Below, one piece after another: positions 25,055 to 33,803 of a stretch of DNA of 64,000 nucleotides. The stretch covers positions 1-64,000 of the forward strand of contig NZ_SOSC01000002.1 in NCBI RefSeq assembly GCF_005049285.1. Reading direction: 5' to 3'. The DNA is from Halorientalis salina. GTDB taxonomy: Archaea > Halobacteriota > Halobacteria > Halobacteriales > Haloarculaceae. Below the pieces are notes generated by a model that had not been told where the DNA came from, made no database searches, and worked only from the letters and a program-made list of their open reading frames with translations. A program made the position numbers and the translations under genes. Each line of letters starts with the position of its first letter. Position 1 is the first letter of the stretch.

Positions 25055-26092
25055 TTAGAGGTAGCCTTCTTCGAGCAGCAGTTCGCCGTTCAGCAGGCTC
25101 GCGCCGGCCGCGCCACGCATCGTGTTGTGCGCGAGGCAATTGAACTGGACGCCGTCGCTCGTCTCCCGGAGGCCGCCGGTCGAGACCTGCATGCCGTTTT
25201 TCCGCATGCGGTCGAGGCGGGGCTGGGGCCGATCGAGGTCCTCGAAGACGTGGATGAGCGGATCGGGGGAAGACGGCAGGTCGATGCTCTCGTACTCGCG
25301 CATGGCCTCGGCGGCGTCCTCGGTGGTGATCTCCGCTTCGGTGTCGGTCCAGACGTTCTCGAGATGGCCGTCCAGCGTCGGGATGCGGTTACACGAGGCC
25401 GCAACGTCGGCTTCGTGCCACTGGACCGCCGCGCCGTCGAATTCGCCCAGCAGTTTCTGGCTCTCGGTCTCCATCTTCTGTTCTTCACCGCCGATGTGCG
25501 GGATGGCGTTGTCGATGATCTCCATCGAGGTGACGCCGTCGTAGCCCGCGCCCGACACTGCCTGCAGCGTCGAGACGCGCACGTCGGTCAGCCCGAACGC
25601 CTCGTCGAGCGCCGCGAGCGGCGGGACCATCGTGATGGTCGAGCAGTTCGGGTTCTTGATCATCGCCCCGTCCCAGCCGCGCTCGTCGCGCTGCACCTCG
25701 ATGAGGCCGAGGTGGTCCGGGTTGACCTCCGGGATTGTCAGCGGAATGTCGTCGTCGGTCCGGAAGTTCGAGGAGTTCGAGGACATCACGTAGCCCGCTT
25801 CCATGAACTCGGGCTCGACCTGTTCGCCGACACTGGAGGGGAGCGACGAGAAGAGGAGGTCCACGTCGTCGGGAACCTCGGATGGGTCGGTGCCGACGAC
25901 GGTCATCTCGGCGACGTCCTCGGGGATCGGCGTTTCGACGCGCCACTTGGCTGCCTCGCGATACGATTTGCCCGCGCTTTCCTCGCTGGCGGTCAGTGCC
26001 GCGAGCTCGAAGTCCGGGTGCGGGTCGATGAGCTGGATGAGTCGTTGTCCGACTGCGCCGGTCGCGCCGAGAACGCCTACGCGTACTGTCAT
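25055..26092 (-). CDS. asd: Aspartate-semialdehyde dehydrogenase
   Basis: A 345-residue enzyme that reduces aspartyl phosphate to aspartate semialdehyde for Thr, Met and Lys synthesis. It has the NADP motif GATGAVG (9-15), an adenine-binding LFSSLPSSVGE, the catalytic cysteine in NPNCSTITM (Cys150), and a conserved catalytic-base region around SGAGYDG..HIGGEE. Length and motifs fit the archaeal/fungal-type branch. It lies 130 bases downstream of rps17e and may share its transcript. Confidence 0.93.
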   Translation of the reverse strand: MTVRVGVLGATGAVGQRLIQLIDPHPDFELAALTASEESAGKSYREAAKWRVETPIPEDVAEMTVVGTDPSEVPDDVDLLFSSLPSSVGEQVEPEFMEAGYVMSSNSSNFRTDDDIPLTIPEVNPDHLGLIEVQRDERGWDGAMIKNPNCSTITMVPPLAALDEAFGLTDVRVSTLQAVSGAGYDGVTSMEIIDNAIPHIGGEEQKMETESQKLLGEFDGAAVQWHEADVAASCNRIPTLDGHLENVWTDTEAEITTEDAAEAMREYESIDLPSSPDPLIHVFEDLDRPQPRLDRMRKNGMQVSTGGLRETSDGVQFNCLAHNTMRGAAGASLLNGELLLEEGYL

Positions 26093-26222
26093 TGGTATCC
26101 GGTGAGTCAGTGGTCCCCATGCAAAACGGTTTGGATACGTGCGGGCGGCGGCGGGCGAGCGGGCGCGCCAGCGGCGTGGCTATCGTCGATACGAGAACGG
26201 CGAAAACAGCGGTCTCCTCGCG

Positions 26223-26414
26223 TCAGGCCGGGACCTGCGCGCCTTCTTTCCGGGTGATGTAGCCGGCGATGCGGTTGCGGACGCCCTTGGACTCGATGTC
26301 GGTCAGTTCCTCGACGACGTCCTTGTTGTGCTCGAAGTCGTGTCCGAAGGCCTTGGGATAGCGCTCCATCAGGATTGTCCCGGTCTTCTTGACGTATGCG
26401 GGTTTGATTGCCAT
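26223..26414 (-). CDS. rps17e: 30S ribosomal protein S17e
   Basis: A 63-residue archaeal/eukaryal-type small-subunit protein: MAIKPAYVKKTGTILMERYP..NRIAGYITRK. The fold is a three-helix bundle and the length matches archaeal homologues. ATG is clear, 42 bases after the DUF447 gene, so it probably belongs to the cofD-citG-DUF447 transcript or has its own promoter in that gap. Confidence 0.93.
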   Translation of the reverse strand: MAIKPAYVKKTGTILMERYPKAFGHDFEHNKDVVEELTDIESKGVRNRIAGYITRKEGAQVPA

Positions 26415-26456
26415 GTGCTTTGTTTCTCCCGGTGACGGTGAAAAAGGGTTCGGATT

Positions 26457-27056
26457 TCACCGGTCGAGGTCGGCGTCGATAGCGTCGCGCAACCGCTCGA
26501 ACGCCGCCCGCTCGCGCTCGGCGCCGCATTTCTCGACGACCGTTTCGAAGTACGACAGCCGATCGAGCAATCGCTCGCGGTCGTAGGCGGGCACGTCCAG
26601 CCGCGAGGCCGCCACAGTCGCCTCGATCACCGCGTAGTAGCCCCGGTTCGTCGTCGGCACCGTCCGGGACTGGACACCCGTCTCGACCGGGTCGAGCGCC
26701 CACTCGACCCACTGGGTGTCGTCCTCCCGACCCTCGTCGATCGCAATGACCTCGACACGCGCCCACGCATCCGCGCTCCCGAGGACCGGCTCGTCTTCCT
26801 CCCGGATCGTCAGCGCGGCCTCGGTGAAATCGACCGGATCGCGGGTGAACTGAACGTAGCCCTCGCCCCGCTCGCGGAAGTTCCGCCAGGTCCGGGTCCG
26901 CCCCCAGGTGGTCGCCGTCACCGGCTCGTCGCTCTCGGGCGCGTGTAGTCCCAGCGCAGCCAGGTTCCACCGGTCGTTCGGCCCCAGCGTCGCAACGATG
27001 GATTCGGTGACGCCCCTGAGCGCGACCGGCCAGTCGGGCGTCCGATCCTCAGACAT
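26457..27056 (-). CDS. DUF447 (FMN-binding split-barrel-like) protein
   Basis: A 199-residue protein of the archaeal DUF447 family, whose fold resembles flavin reductases and split barrels. Visible features are an N-terminal LRGVTESIVATLGPNDRWNLAALGLHAP, a TRTWRNFRERGEGYVQFTRDP segment and YYAVIEATVAASRLD. Related genes occur in methanogens. ATG 27056 overlaps the stop of the upstream membrane gene by eight bases. Its place behind cofD and a CitG-like gene suggests a cofactor role, but the reaction is unknown. Confidence 0.78.
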   Translation of the reverse strand: MSEDRTPDWPVALRGVTESIVATLGPNDRWNLAALGLHAPESDEPVTATTWGRTRTWRNFRERGEGYVQFTRDPVDFTEAALTIREEDEPVLGSADAWARVEVIAIDEGREDDTQWVEWALDPVETGVQSRTVPTTNRGYYAVIEATVAASRLDVPAYDRERLLDRLSYFETVVEKCGAERERAAFERLRDAIDADLDR

Positions 27057-27477
27057 CCAGCGTCGCCTCCGGGTCGCGTTCGAGTCGCCGCCGGAGTGCG
27101 CCGCCGACCGCCCCCACCGCTGCACCGGGGACGGCGTACGCGACGGCGGTTCCCATCAGCCCGAGCAGGAGGAAGTGAACGGGCGCATCGGCCTGCAAGA
27201 ACAGCGCGCCCTGGGCCACGGTCGTCCCGACGAACGCCGCCCGGAAGCCGGTATCGGCGCTCCGTCGGAGGGACCCGCCGTTGAGCCAGCCGGCGACGAG
27301 CGCCCCGGCGTACAGCCCGAGCGCACCGGGACGCAGCACGGTCGTCAGCGACGCCGACCGCTCGATCCCCGTCGCCAGCGCGACGAGTGCGTACCCTAGG
27401 ACGGCGACGGTCACGCCCGCACCGATCGCCAGCGGCCCGCGATCCTCGGTCGTCCGGAGCCGGTCCCCGCCGGTCAC
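27049..27477 (-). CDS. Small membrane protein in the cofD operon
   Basis: A 142-residue protein with four hydrophobic segments (approximately residues 16-36, 46-64, 78-92, 100-128) and a basic C-terminal tail. GTG 27477 overlaps the TGA of the CitG-like gene (GTGA) and its end overlaps the DUF447 start, so it is translationally coupled on both sides. I do not recognise a family. It could be a transporter or anchor for the pathway around it. Confidence 0.65.
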   Translation of the reverse strand: MTGGDRLRTTEDRGPLAIGAGVTVAVLGYALVALATGIERSASLTTVLRPGALGLYAGALVAGWLNGGSLRRSADTGFRAAFVGTTVAQGALFLQADAPVHFLLLGLMGTAVAYAVPGAAVGAVGGALRRRLERDPEATLDV

Positions 27478-28343
27478 ACGTCGAGCCCCCGTTCGAGCGC
27501 GACGAACAGCGCCGCCGCGGTCAGGTCCGCGGTCGTCCCCGGATTGATGCCCTCCGCGACGAACTCGTCGGCGAGCGTCCAGGGGTCGCCGTCGCCCTCC
27601 AGCGCCTCCCTCGCCCGTTCGGTCGCCGCCTCCGCAGTCGCCCGACCCTCTTTGGTCGCGACGAAGGTGTCCGGTTCGTCGGCGAGCAGTTCGAGGAAGA
27701 CGCGAGCCGTCCGATCCGGAACAGCGCCATCGAGTTCGAGCAGCCGGTCGGCCGCCGCGAAACTGCGGTCGAACTCCCCGGTCCACTCCCGGGCGATGCC
27801 GTCGACCTCGACGCTGCGCTCCATGACGTCGAACAGCGTCAGTCCTCGCTCCTCCAGCACCGGTACCGCGTCGGCCCCGCGGCGAACGTCCAGCGGTTCC
27901 AGCTCCGCGGGCGGGTCGTCGACGGCCACGTCGACGTGCTCGAAGGCCCGGTAGAAGTCCGCGGCGTCCGCGACGGTCGACTCAGCGGCCAACTCGGTCG
28001 CACGCTCGCCGGTCAGGTCCCCGTCGGCGGCAGCGACCACCAGCGGGACGAGCGCGAGCAACGCGCCGAACTGGGTGTTGCCGCCGGACTGGCGACTCAT
28101 CCCGGCAACGGCGCGCTCGAAGGCGCGACCGACGCGCTCCCCATCCGAAGCCAGTTCGAGTCCGGGACGCGCCCCGACCGCGCCGGCCATGAAGTGTTCG
28201 AACCGGAGGTCGTCCAGATCGTGTTCACGGTCGACGTTGCCCGGTTTCGGCGTGCCGGTCACCTCCAGCAGGAGCGCCAGTTCGGCGTGCTGGACCACCG
28301 ACCGCTCCGGCGGTGGGTCGACTCGCGTCGGCTCGTCGCTCAC
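27474..28343 (-). CDS. Triphosphoribosyl-dephospho-CoA synthase-like (CitG/MdcB family) protein
   Basis: A 289-residue all-helical protein of the CitG family, with the conserved ALLLEVTGTPKPGNVDREHDLDDLRFEHFM near the N-terminus and AGMSRQSGGNTQFGALLALVPLV later. CitG makes the citrate-lyase prosthetic-group precursor in bacteria. No citrate lyase is seen here, and archaeal members probably do a related nucleotide-coupling step in another cofactor route. GTG 28343 is chosen because it overlaps the upstream stop (GTGA). A longer frame adds a non-family Arg/Gly run. Confidence 0.78.
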   Translation of the reverse strand: MSDEPTRVDPPPERSVVQHAELALLLEVTGTPKPGNVDREHDLDDLRFEHFMAGAVGARPGLELASDGERVGRAFERAVAGMSRQSGGNTQFGALLALVPLVVAAADGDLTGERATELAAESTVADAADFYRAFEHVDVAVDDPPAELEPLDVRRGADAVPVLEERGLTLFDVMERSVEVDGIAREWTGEFDRSFAAADRLLELDGAVPDRTARVFLELLADEPDTFVATKEGRATAEAATERAREALEGDGDPWTLADEFVAEGINPGTTADLTAAALFVALERGLDV

Positions 28344-29095
28344 GCGTCGACCTCCCCCGCGAGCCACTCGGTCGCGGCCGCTTCGACTCGCCGGAGGACC
28401 GCCGGCTCGTCGCTCGGCCGGCCGACGCTGACCGCGTCGGCCCCGTGGTCGAGGTACTCGTGGACGCTCTCGCGGTCCCGGACCTCGTTGTTCGCGATCA
28501 CGAAGCAGTCGGTCGCGGCCGCCACGTCAGCGATGACCGCCTCCGAATCCATCGCGTCGACGTGGAGCACGGACGCACCGGCCTCGTCCAGCCGACGCGC
28601 GGTCGCGGGGAGGTCCACGCCCTCGACCTCCGTCCGGACCTTGACGCTCACCGTCGCACCCGTTTGGGCGGCCGTCCGGACCTGTTCGCAGAGCCGGTCG
28701 GTCTCGCGGAGCAGCGTCTCCCCGGCACCGGCCGCACACATCTCCTCCTGACGGCAGTGGGCGTTGATCTCTATGAGTGCATCCCGCTCGCGACAGATCC
28801 GCGCGGCGGCTTCGAGCGGGTCCAGACTCGTGGTCCGGACGTTGAACCCGGCCAGCAGGTCGGTATCTGCCAGCGACGCCAGCTGCCGGTCGATGAACTC
28901 GATGGGGTCCTCGGGCAGGAACTCGGTGCGGTCGCGAGCCACCAGATCCCGGGCCGCGTCACGGGTTGGCTCGTCGAGCGCGATACCGCCCAGAAACGCC
29001 GCTCCAGCGAACTCGGCTCCGTCCCGCGCCCACTCGGCGTCGGACTCGCCGCTGAGACTCGCGAGCGCCACCCGCGGGGAGAAATCGACCGTCAC
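28340..29095 (-). CDS. Dihydrouridine-synthase-like TIM-barrel protein
   Basis: A 251-residue flavin-type TIM barrel related to tRNA-dihydrouridine synthases and PreA-like enzymes. It shows an [18 protein letters not shown] start, [14 protein letters not shown] (the DUS-like NxGCP region changed to NAHCRQ), VSVKVRTE, and the phosphate-binding end [15 protein letters not shown]. The altered substrate loop and shorter length suggest it may not be a normal tRNA-modifying Dus. GTG 29095 overlaps the cofD stop by four bases. Confidence 0.68.
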   Translation of the reverse strand: MTVDFSPRVALASLSGESDAEWARDGAEFAGAAFLGGIALDEPTRDAARDLVARDRTEFLPEDPIEFIDRQLASLADTDLLAGFNVRTTSLDPLEAAARICRERDALIEINAHCRQEEMCAAGAGETLLRETDRLCEQVRTAAQTGATVSVKVRTEVEGVDLPATARRLDEAGASVLHVDAMDSEAVIADVAAATDCFVIANNEVRDRESVHEYLDHGADAVSVGRPSDEPAVLRRVEAAATEWLAGEVDA

Positions 29096-30084
29096 CGGAT
29101 CGCCTCCAGTGCGTCCTCCGTGGCGCGGGCGACCCGGGCAGCGTCGGTTTCGGTGTCGAGGCTGGTGTCCGTGCGGACGACCGGGCGGTCGAGGTCGGTG
29201 CCGTCGGCCTCGTCCAGGACGAACGCGTCGGCGAAGTCGTAGGCCTCGGCGACGCCGGCCGTCGACGGCTCGTAGCCCACGGCGTCCATCAGCTTCGCGG
29301 CCGGGCCGGAGAACACCCGATCCTCGACGAACGGCGAGACGGCGACGACCGGCGTCTCGCGAAGCGCTTCCTCGATGCCTTCGACGGCGAGAAGCGGACC
29401 GATGCTCGTGACGGGGTTCGACGGGCCGACGACGACGGGGTCGTCGAGCGCGGTCAGGACGGCGTCGGTCGCAGTCGCGTCGGCTCCACCACGGAACGCC
29501 ACGTCCTCGACGGTCGGGTCGCCGTCGTGGCCGACCCAGAACTCCTGGAAGTGCATCGGACCCTCGGGCGTGTGAATAATGCTCGCCACGGGGTCGTCGC
29601 TCATCGGCAGGACGGTCCAGGGCACGTCGAAGGCGTCTGCGAGCGTCCGCGTCACCTCGGTGAGCGTGTGTCCCTCGTCAAGGAGGCTCGTTCGGGTAAT
29701 GTGGACCGCGCGGTCGCGGTCGCCGATGTGCATGAACTCGGCGACGCCGGAGAAGCGCCGCCAGCGCGCGATGTCACGGCCGGCGGTCTGGCGGTCGTCG
29801 GGGAGGTACCGGGGGCCGGCCTCCAGCCCCGCGTCGTCTGCGAGCGAGTGGAGTTCCTCGGAGGTCGTCGCCGGGTCGTCTTCGATGCCCCACCACGTCT
29901 CGCGGTCGAGGACGTCACCGCCCAGAAAGAGCACCGTATCGACGTCCGGGCAGACGAGCAGGCCACCCAGTTCCACGTCGTCGCCCGTGTTCCCGACGAC
30001 AGTCGTGTCGTCGGGGGGAAACACGTCGCCGGCACCCCGGAGGAGTTTCGGCGTCCCGGTCCCCCCGGAGATGAACGTAACCAT
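29092..30084 (-). CDS. cofD: 2-phospho-L-lactate transferase
   Basis: A 330-residue F420-biosynthesis enzyme that joins an activated phospholactate (or phosphoenolpyruvate) unit to the deazaflavin Fo. The N-terminal GGTGTPKLL (7-15), [19 protein letters not shown] and [15 protein letters not shown] are family hallmarks. ATG 30084 gives [11 protein letters not shown], the usual start; a GTG two codons earlier is less likely. It is the first gene of a coupled run with the Dus-like, CitG-like, membrane and DUF447 genes, and it ties them to deazaflavin metabolism. Confidence 0.9.
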   Translation of the reverse strand: MVTFISGGTGTPKLLRGAGDVFPPDDTTVVGNTGDDVELGGLLVCPDVDTVLFLGGDVLDRETWWGIEDDPATTSEELHSLADDAGLEAGPRYLPDDRQTAGRDIARWRRFSGVAEFMHIGDRDRAVHITRTSLLDEGHTLTEVTRTLADAFDVPWTVLPMSDDPVASIIHTPEGPMHFQEFWVGHDGDPTVEDVAFRGGADATATDAVLTALDDPVVVGPSNPVTSIGPLLAVEGIEEALRETPVVAVSPFVEDRVFSGPAAKLMDAVGYEPSTAGVAEAYDFADAFVLDEADGTDLDRPVVRTDTSLDTETDAARVARATEDALEAIR

Positions 30085-30123
30085 ACTCACGGGTCCGGAA
30101 GCGAGCGACGAAACGCTTTCGCC

Positions 30124-30912
30124 TCAGTCGGTCGCGCTGCGCGCCTCGGAGAGCCAGGCAGGTTCCGAGACGGTCGTGGATCCGACGTCGCTGTACTGCA
30201 GCGAGAGGTGGTAGCCGAGCGGGTCGCCGTTCGCGTTCTCGCCCGTGACGTGGTACTCGAACGATCGGACGACGCCGTCGCGGTCGACGGCGACGGTCAC
30301 GGAGATAGTCTCGATGCCCTCGGCGGTGAGTATCTCGGGGTCGTGTGCCGAGGCGTTCACCTGGCTGGGGTCGGTGACCTCGTATCTGTCGACCGTCACC
30401 CCGTCGACGGTCTCCGTGCCGGCGTCAGAGAAGTTCAGCCCGTCGAGATACCCGGCGATCCCCGGGTCCCGGTAGGTTGTCGTGTCCGCTTCGTCGCCGT
30501 CGAAGCGCTGGTAACTGGCGTTATCGCCGGCCGACTGTCGGATGTACGCGTTCCCCTGTCCGTCGACGTAGGCGGCCCGAGACGGCTGGAACGCGAGTTC
30601 CTGCTCGGAGCGCAGGCTCCCCTCGGCGAGGTTCGTCTGCGCGGTCACGTTCTTGTAGTTGATGATGCCGCTCCGGTTGCCCAGTTGCCTGGCGGTCGCG
30701 TTCTGCCGGTAGGTGAACGTTTCGGCGTCGTCAAGCGCAGCGGTGTGTGCGTCGATCACTCCGCTGCCATCGAGGGGCAGTTCGTGGACCGGTTCAGACG
30801 TGTTCGTCCCGTTCGTCGGCGTCTGGGAGGGTTCGCCGCCGAACAGCCCGGCACAGCCCGAAAGCGTTGCGAGCGCGACCAGCAGGAGGACCGAGACGGT
30901 GCGTCGGTTCAT
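30124..30912 (-). CDS. Haloarchaeal lipoprotein (DUF7537-like)
   Basis: A 262-residue secreted lipoprotein. The signal is MNRRTVSVLLLVALATLSGC with lipobox at Cys20, then a Thr/Pro/Asn linker and a mature LolA/LppX-like β domain (TFTYRQNATARQLG.., DGQGNAYIRQ, GVTVDRYEVTDPS). Such proteins are common haloarchaeal surface lipoproteins of unknown cargo. Two adjacent ATGs exist (30915 and 30912). It is divergent from the HD-domain gene. Confidence 0.7.
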   Translation of the reverse strand: MNRRTVSVLLLVALATLSGCAGLFGGEPSQTPTNGTNTSEPVHELPLDGSGVIDAHTAALDDAETFTYRQNATARQLGNRSGIINYKNVTAQTNLAEGSLRSEQELAFQPSRAAYVDGQGNAYIRQSAGDNASYQRFDGDEADTTTYRDPGIAGYLDGLNFSDAGTETVDGVTVDRYEVTDPSQVNASAHDPEILTAEGIETISVTVAVDRDGVVRSFEYHVTGENANGDPLGYHLSLQYSDVGSTTVSEPAWLSEARSATD

Positions 30913-31025
30913 CATCGGGAGGAATTCGGTCAGTCGATATGAAAGAACCGACTCGGATCGGCGGAGCCGACCAGACACCGAGGAGAGACAGAGCCTTTTG
31001 TGCCGTCGGTTCGAAGCCGCTCGCA

Positions 31026-32258
31026 ATGAAGAGCATCAAGGACAGCGTCCACGACCACATCGCGGTGACGGGCGTCGCCAGGGACCTGATCGACACCCCG
31101 GCCGTCCAGCGGCTCCGGCACATACGGCAGCTCGGCACCGTCACGCTCGTCTATCCCTCCGCCAACCACACCCGCTTCGAGCACAGTCTCGGCGTCTATC
31201 ACCTCGCCAACGAGGCGCTGGGCCACCTCAACGTCTCCGGCCAGCAGGCCGAACGCGTCCGCGCTGCCGCACTGCTCCACGACGTGGGGCACGCCCCCTT
31301 CAGCCACAACATCGAGGACGTGGTCCATCGCCACACCGGAAAATGGCACGACGACGTGCACGAACTCCTCGAAAACGGCGAGGTCGCACGCGTCCTGACC
31401 GAGCACGGCCTGAACACTGACAGCGTCGCCGACCTCGTCGCCGGCGAGGGCAAACTCGGGCAACTCGTCTCTGGGGAACTCGACGTCGACCGGATGGACT
31501 ACCTGGTCCGGGACGCCCACCATACTGGCGTCCCCTACGGCACCATCGACCACGAGCGACTCGTCCGGGAACTCCGGTTCGTCGACGGCGAACTCGTCCT
31601 CCAGGAAGGGAACGTCCAGACCGCCGAGAGCCTGCTCGTCGCCCGCGCGCTGATGACGCCCACCGTCTACGGTCACCACACCGCCCGCATCTCCAAGACC
31701 ATGCTCCGGCGGGCCAGCGAGCGACTCGTCGAGGAGACCGACACGAGCGCCGAGGAACTGCGGCGGATGGACGACCACGACCTCATCGTGTCCCTCCGAA
31801 ACTGCGGCGAGACTCAGGAGATGGCCCAGCGGCTGAGCTACCGGGACCTCTACAAGCGGGCCGTCTGGGCGGAGATGCCCGACGTGCCGGCGGACCTGCT
31901 CGACCGCGATCACGAGGCCATCCGGGCCGACGAGCGGGCCATCGCCGACGAGGCCGAGGTCGACCCCTCGGAAGTCATCGTCGACGTGCCCCCCCGGCCG
32001 GAGATCAAAGAGTCGACCAGCCGCGTGATGGTCAACGGCGAGGTGCGTTCGCTCGGCGACCAGTCGACGCTCGTGAGCGCGCTCCGGGCCGTCCAGCACG
32101 ACCAGTGGCGTCTCGGCGTCTACGCCCCCGAGGCGGTGAGCGAACGGGTCGGCCACGCCGCCAGTCGAGTGCTCGGCCTCGACATCGACGGGGCCCTGGT
32201 CAACGAGACGCGACCCGGCGTCCACACGACACTCGACGATTTCGAGGGTGAACCATGA
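31026..32258 (+). CDS. HD-domain phosphohydrolase (dGTPase-like)
   Basis: A 410-residue protein of the dGTPase/SAMHD1-like HD family. Metal ligands are seen at His53 (HTRFEHSLG), His85-Asp86 (LLHDVGHAPFSH) and the later Asp in DVDRMDYL. It probably removes phosphate from deoxynucleoside triphosphates or a related nucleotide. ATG 31026 gives MKSIKDSVHDHIAVTG, the usual start; the upstream frame is a shadow. Its end overlaps the amidohydrolase start (ATGA). Confidence 0.85.
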   Translation: MKSIKDSVHDHIAVTGVARDLIDTPAVQRLRHIRQLGTVTLVYPSANHTRFEHSLGVYHLANEALGHLNVSGQQAERVRAAALLHDVGHAPFSHNIEDVVHRHTGKWHDDVHELLENGEVARVLTEHGLNTDSVADLVAGEGKLGQLVSGELDVDRMDYLVRDAHHTGVPYGTIDHERLVRELRFVDGELVLQEGNVQTAESLLVARALMTPTVYGHHTARISKTMLRRASERLVEETDTSAEELRRMDDHDLIVSLRNCGETQEMAQRLSYRDLYKRAVWAEMPDVPADLLDRDHEAIRADERAIADEAEVDPSEVIVDVPPRPEIKESTSRVMVNGEVRSLGDQSTLVSALRAVQHDQWRLGVYAPEAVSERVGHAASRVLGLDIDGALVNETRPGVHTTLDDFEGEP

Positions 32259-33280
32259 TTCTGGAAGGGACGGTCCTGCGCGGCCACGACTTCATCCCGG
32301 TCGAGGGACGGGTCGTCGTCGAGGACGGGGAGATCACGGCGGTCGAGGAGACACAGGCTCGCAGCGACGACATCATCCTCCCGGCCTTCGTCAACGCCCA
32401 CACCCACATCGGTGACTCCATCGCCAAGGAGGCCGGCGGGGGACTGAGCCTCGACGAACTCGTCGCGCCCCCCGACGGGCTGAAACACCAACTGCTCCGG
32501 GAGGCCAGCCGCGAGGAATCGGTCCTGGCGATGCGGCGCTCGCTGCAGTTCATGGAACAGAGCGGCACCGCGAGTTGCATCGAGTTCCGCGAGGGCGGCG
32601 TCGAGGGCGTCGAGGCCATCCGGGACGCGGCCGCGCCGCTTTCGATCGACCCGGTCGTCCTCGGCCGGGAGACCGTCGACGCGATGGAGGCCGCCGAGGG
32701 GTTCGGTGCCAGCGGTGCTCGTGACGGCGAGTTCGGGCACGAGCGAACGGTGACCAGGGACGCGGGCAAACTGTTCGGCATCCACGCCGGCGAGCGCGAC
32801 AGCCACGACGTGAACCCGGCGCTCGACCTCGACCCGGACTTCCTCGTCCACATGGTCCACACCGAACCGCTCCACCTGGAGCGGGTCGCCGACAACGAGG
32901 TGCCGATCGTCTGCTGTCCGCGGTCGAACCTCGTCACCGACGTGGGGTTCCCGGACGTGGCCGAACTGGCCGACCACACGACCGTCGCGCTCGGGACGGA
33001 CAACGTCATGCTGAACAGCCCCTCGATGTTTCGCGAGATGGAGTTCACTGCCAAGTTCTCGGACCTCTCCGCCACGGAGGTCCTGAAGATGGCGACCCAC
33101 CACGGCGCGGACATCGCCGACCTGAACTGCGGCGTCGTCGAGCCCGGGCGGAACGCGCAACTGCTCGTTCTCGACGGTGATTCGGACAACCTCGCCGGCG
33201 TGAAAGACCCCGTCCGGGCCGTCGTTCGCCGGGCGGGCGTCAGCGACGTCAAAGAGGTCGTGCTGGAGAAACCGGACTGA
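32255..33280 (+). CDS. Amidohydrolase (deaminase/chlorohydrolase-like)
   Basis: A 341-residue metal-dependent amidohydrolase with the ligand set His49 and His51 (NAHTHIGDS), His177 (GIHAGE), His202 (MVHTEPL) and Asp249 (LGTDN), so it is expected to be active with one divalent metal. The overall pattern is nearest to the cytosine/adenosine deaminase and chlorohydrolase branch. Coupling to the nucleotide-cleaving HD gene suggests a nucleobase or nucleoside substrate, which is inference. Confidence 0.82.
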   Translation: MILEGTVLRGHDFIPVEGRVVVEDGEITAVEETQARSDDIILPAFVNAHTHIGDSIAKEAGGGLSLDELVAPPDGLKHQLLREASREESVLAMRRSLQFMEQSGTASCIEFREGGVEGVEAIRDAAAPLSIDPVVLGRETVDAMEAAEGFGASGARDGEFGHERTVTRDAGKLFGIHAGERDSHDVNPALDLDPDFLVHMVHTEPLHLERVADNEVPIVCCPRSNLVTDVGFPDVAELADHTTVALGTDNVMLNSPSMFREMEFTAKFSDLSATEVLKMATHHGADIADLNCGVVEPGRNAQLLVLDGDSDNLAGVKDPVRAVVRRAGVSDVKEVVLEKPD

Positions 33281-33343
33281 CCGGAAGTTCGGTCGGGACC
33301 GAACGGTTAAGCTTCTGGGCGGCGACTATGCTAGATGATACCA

Positions 33344-33799
33344 ATGTACGAGCGCATTCTCCTGCCGACGGACGGGTCGGTGGGAATGGACCGCGTCATC
33401 GACCACGCAGGGGAGTTGGCGGCCGAACACGACGCGCTCGTCCACGCGCTCTACGTGGTCGACACGGCGAGTTTCACGAGTCTCCCGATGGAGACCTCCT
33501 GGGAGGGCGTCTCGGACCTGCTCCGCGAGGACGGACAGGACGCGATCAACGAAGTGGAGACGCTGGTCGGCGACCGCGCACAGGTCGAGGGGGTCGTCGT
33601 GGAGGGGTCCCCGAGCAGGGAGATCATCGACCACGCCCGCGAGGACGACTGCGACCTCGTCGTCATGGGCACTCACGGTCGGGGCGGCATCGACCGGCTC
33701 TTGCTGGGCAGCGTCGCCGAGCGCGTCGTCCGCACGGCGGATGTGCCGGTCCTCACCGTCAGAGTGTCCGATCCCGGAACACCGGTCGAAGAGCCGTAA
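33344..33799 (+). CDS. Universal stress protein (UspA family)
   Basis: A 151-residue single-domain protein: MYERILLPTDGSVG at the start and the ATP-binding signature GTHGRGGIDRLLLGSVAERV near the end. ATG 33344 gives the usual N-terminus; an ATG three codons upstream is also in frame. It is 63 bases behind the amidohydrolase and may use GGTTAAGC (about 33305) as a promoter element. Role: nucleotide-binding stress modulator. Confidence 0.88.
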   Translation: MYERILLPTDGSVGMDRVIDHAGELAAEHDALVHALYVVDTASFTSLPMETSWEGVSDLLREDGQDAINEVETLVGDRAQVEGVVVEGSPSREIIDHAREDDCDLVVMGTHGRGGIDRLLLGSVAERVVRTADVPVLTVRVSDPGTPVEEP

Positions 33800-33803
33800 T
33801 CGC

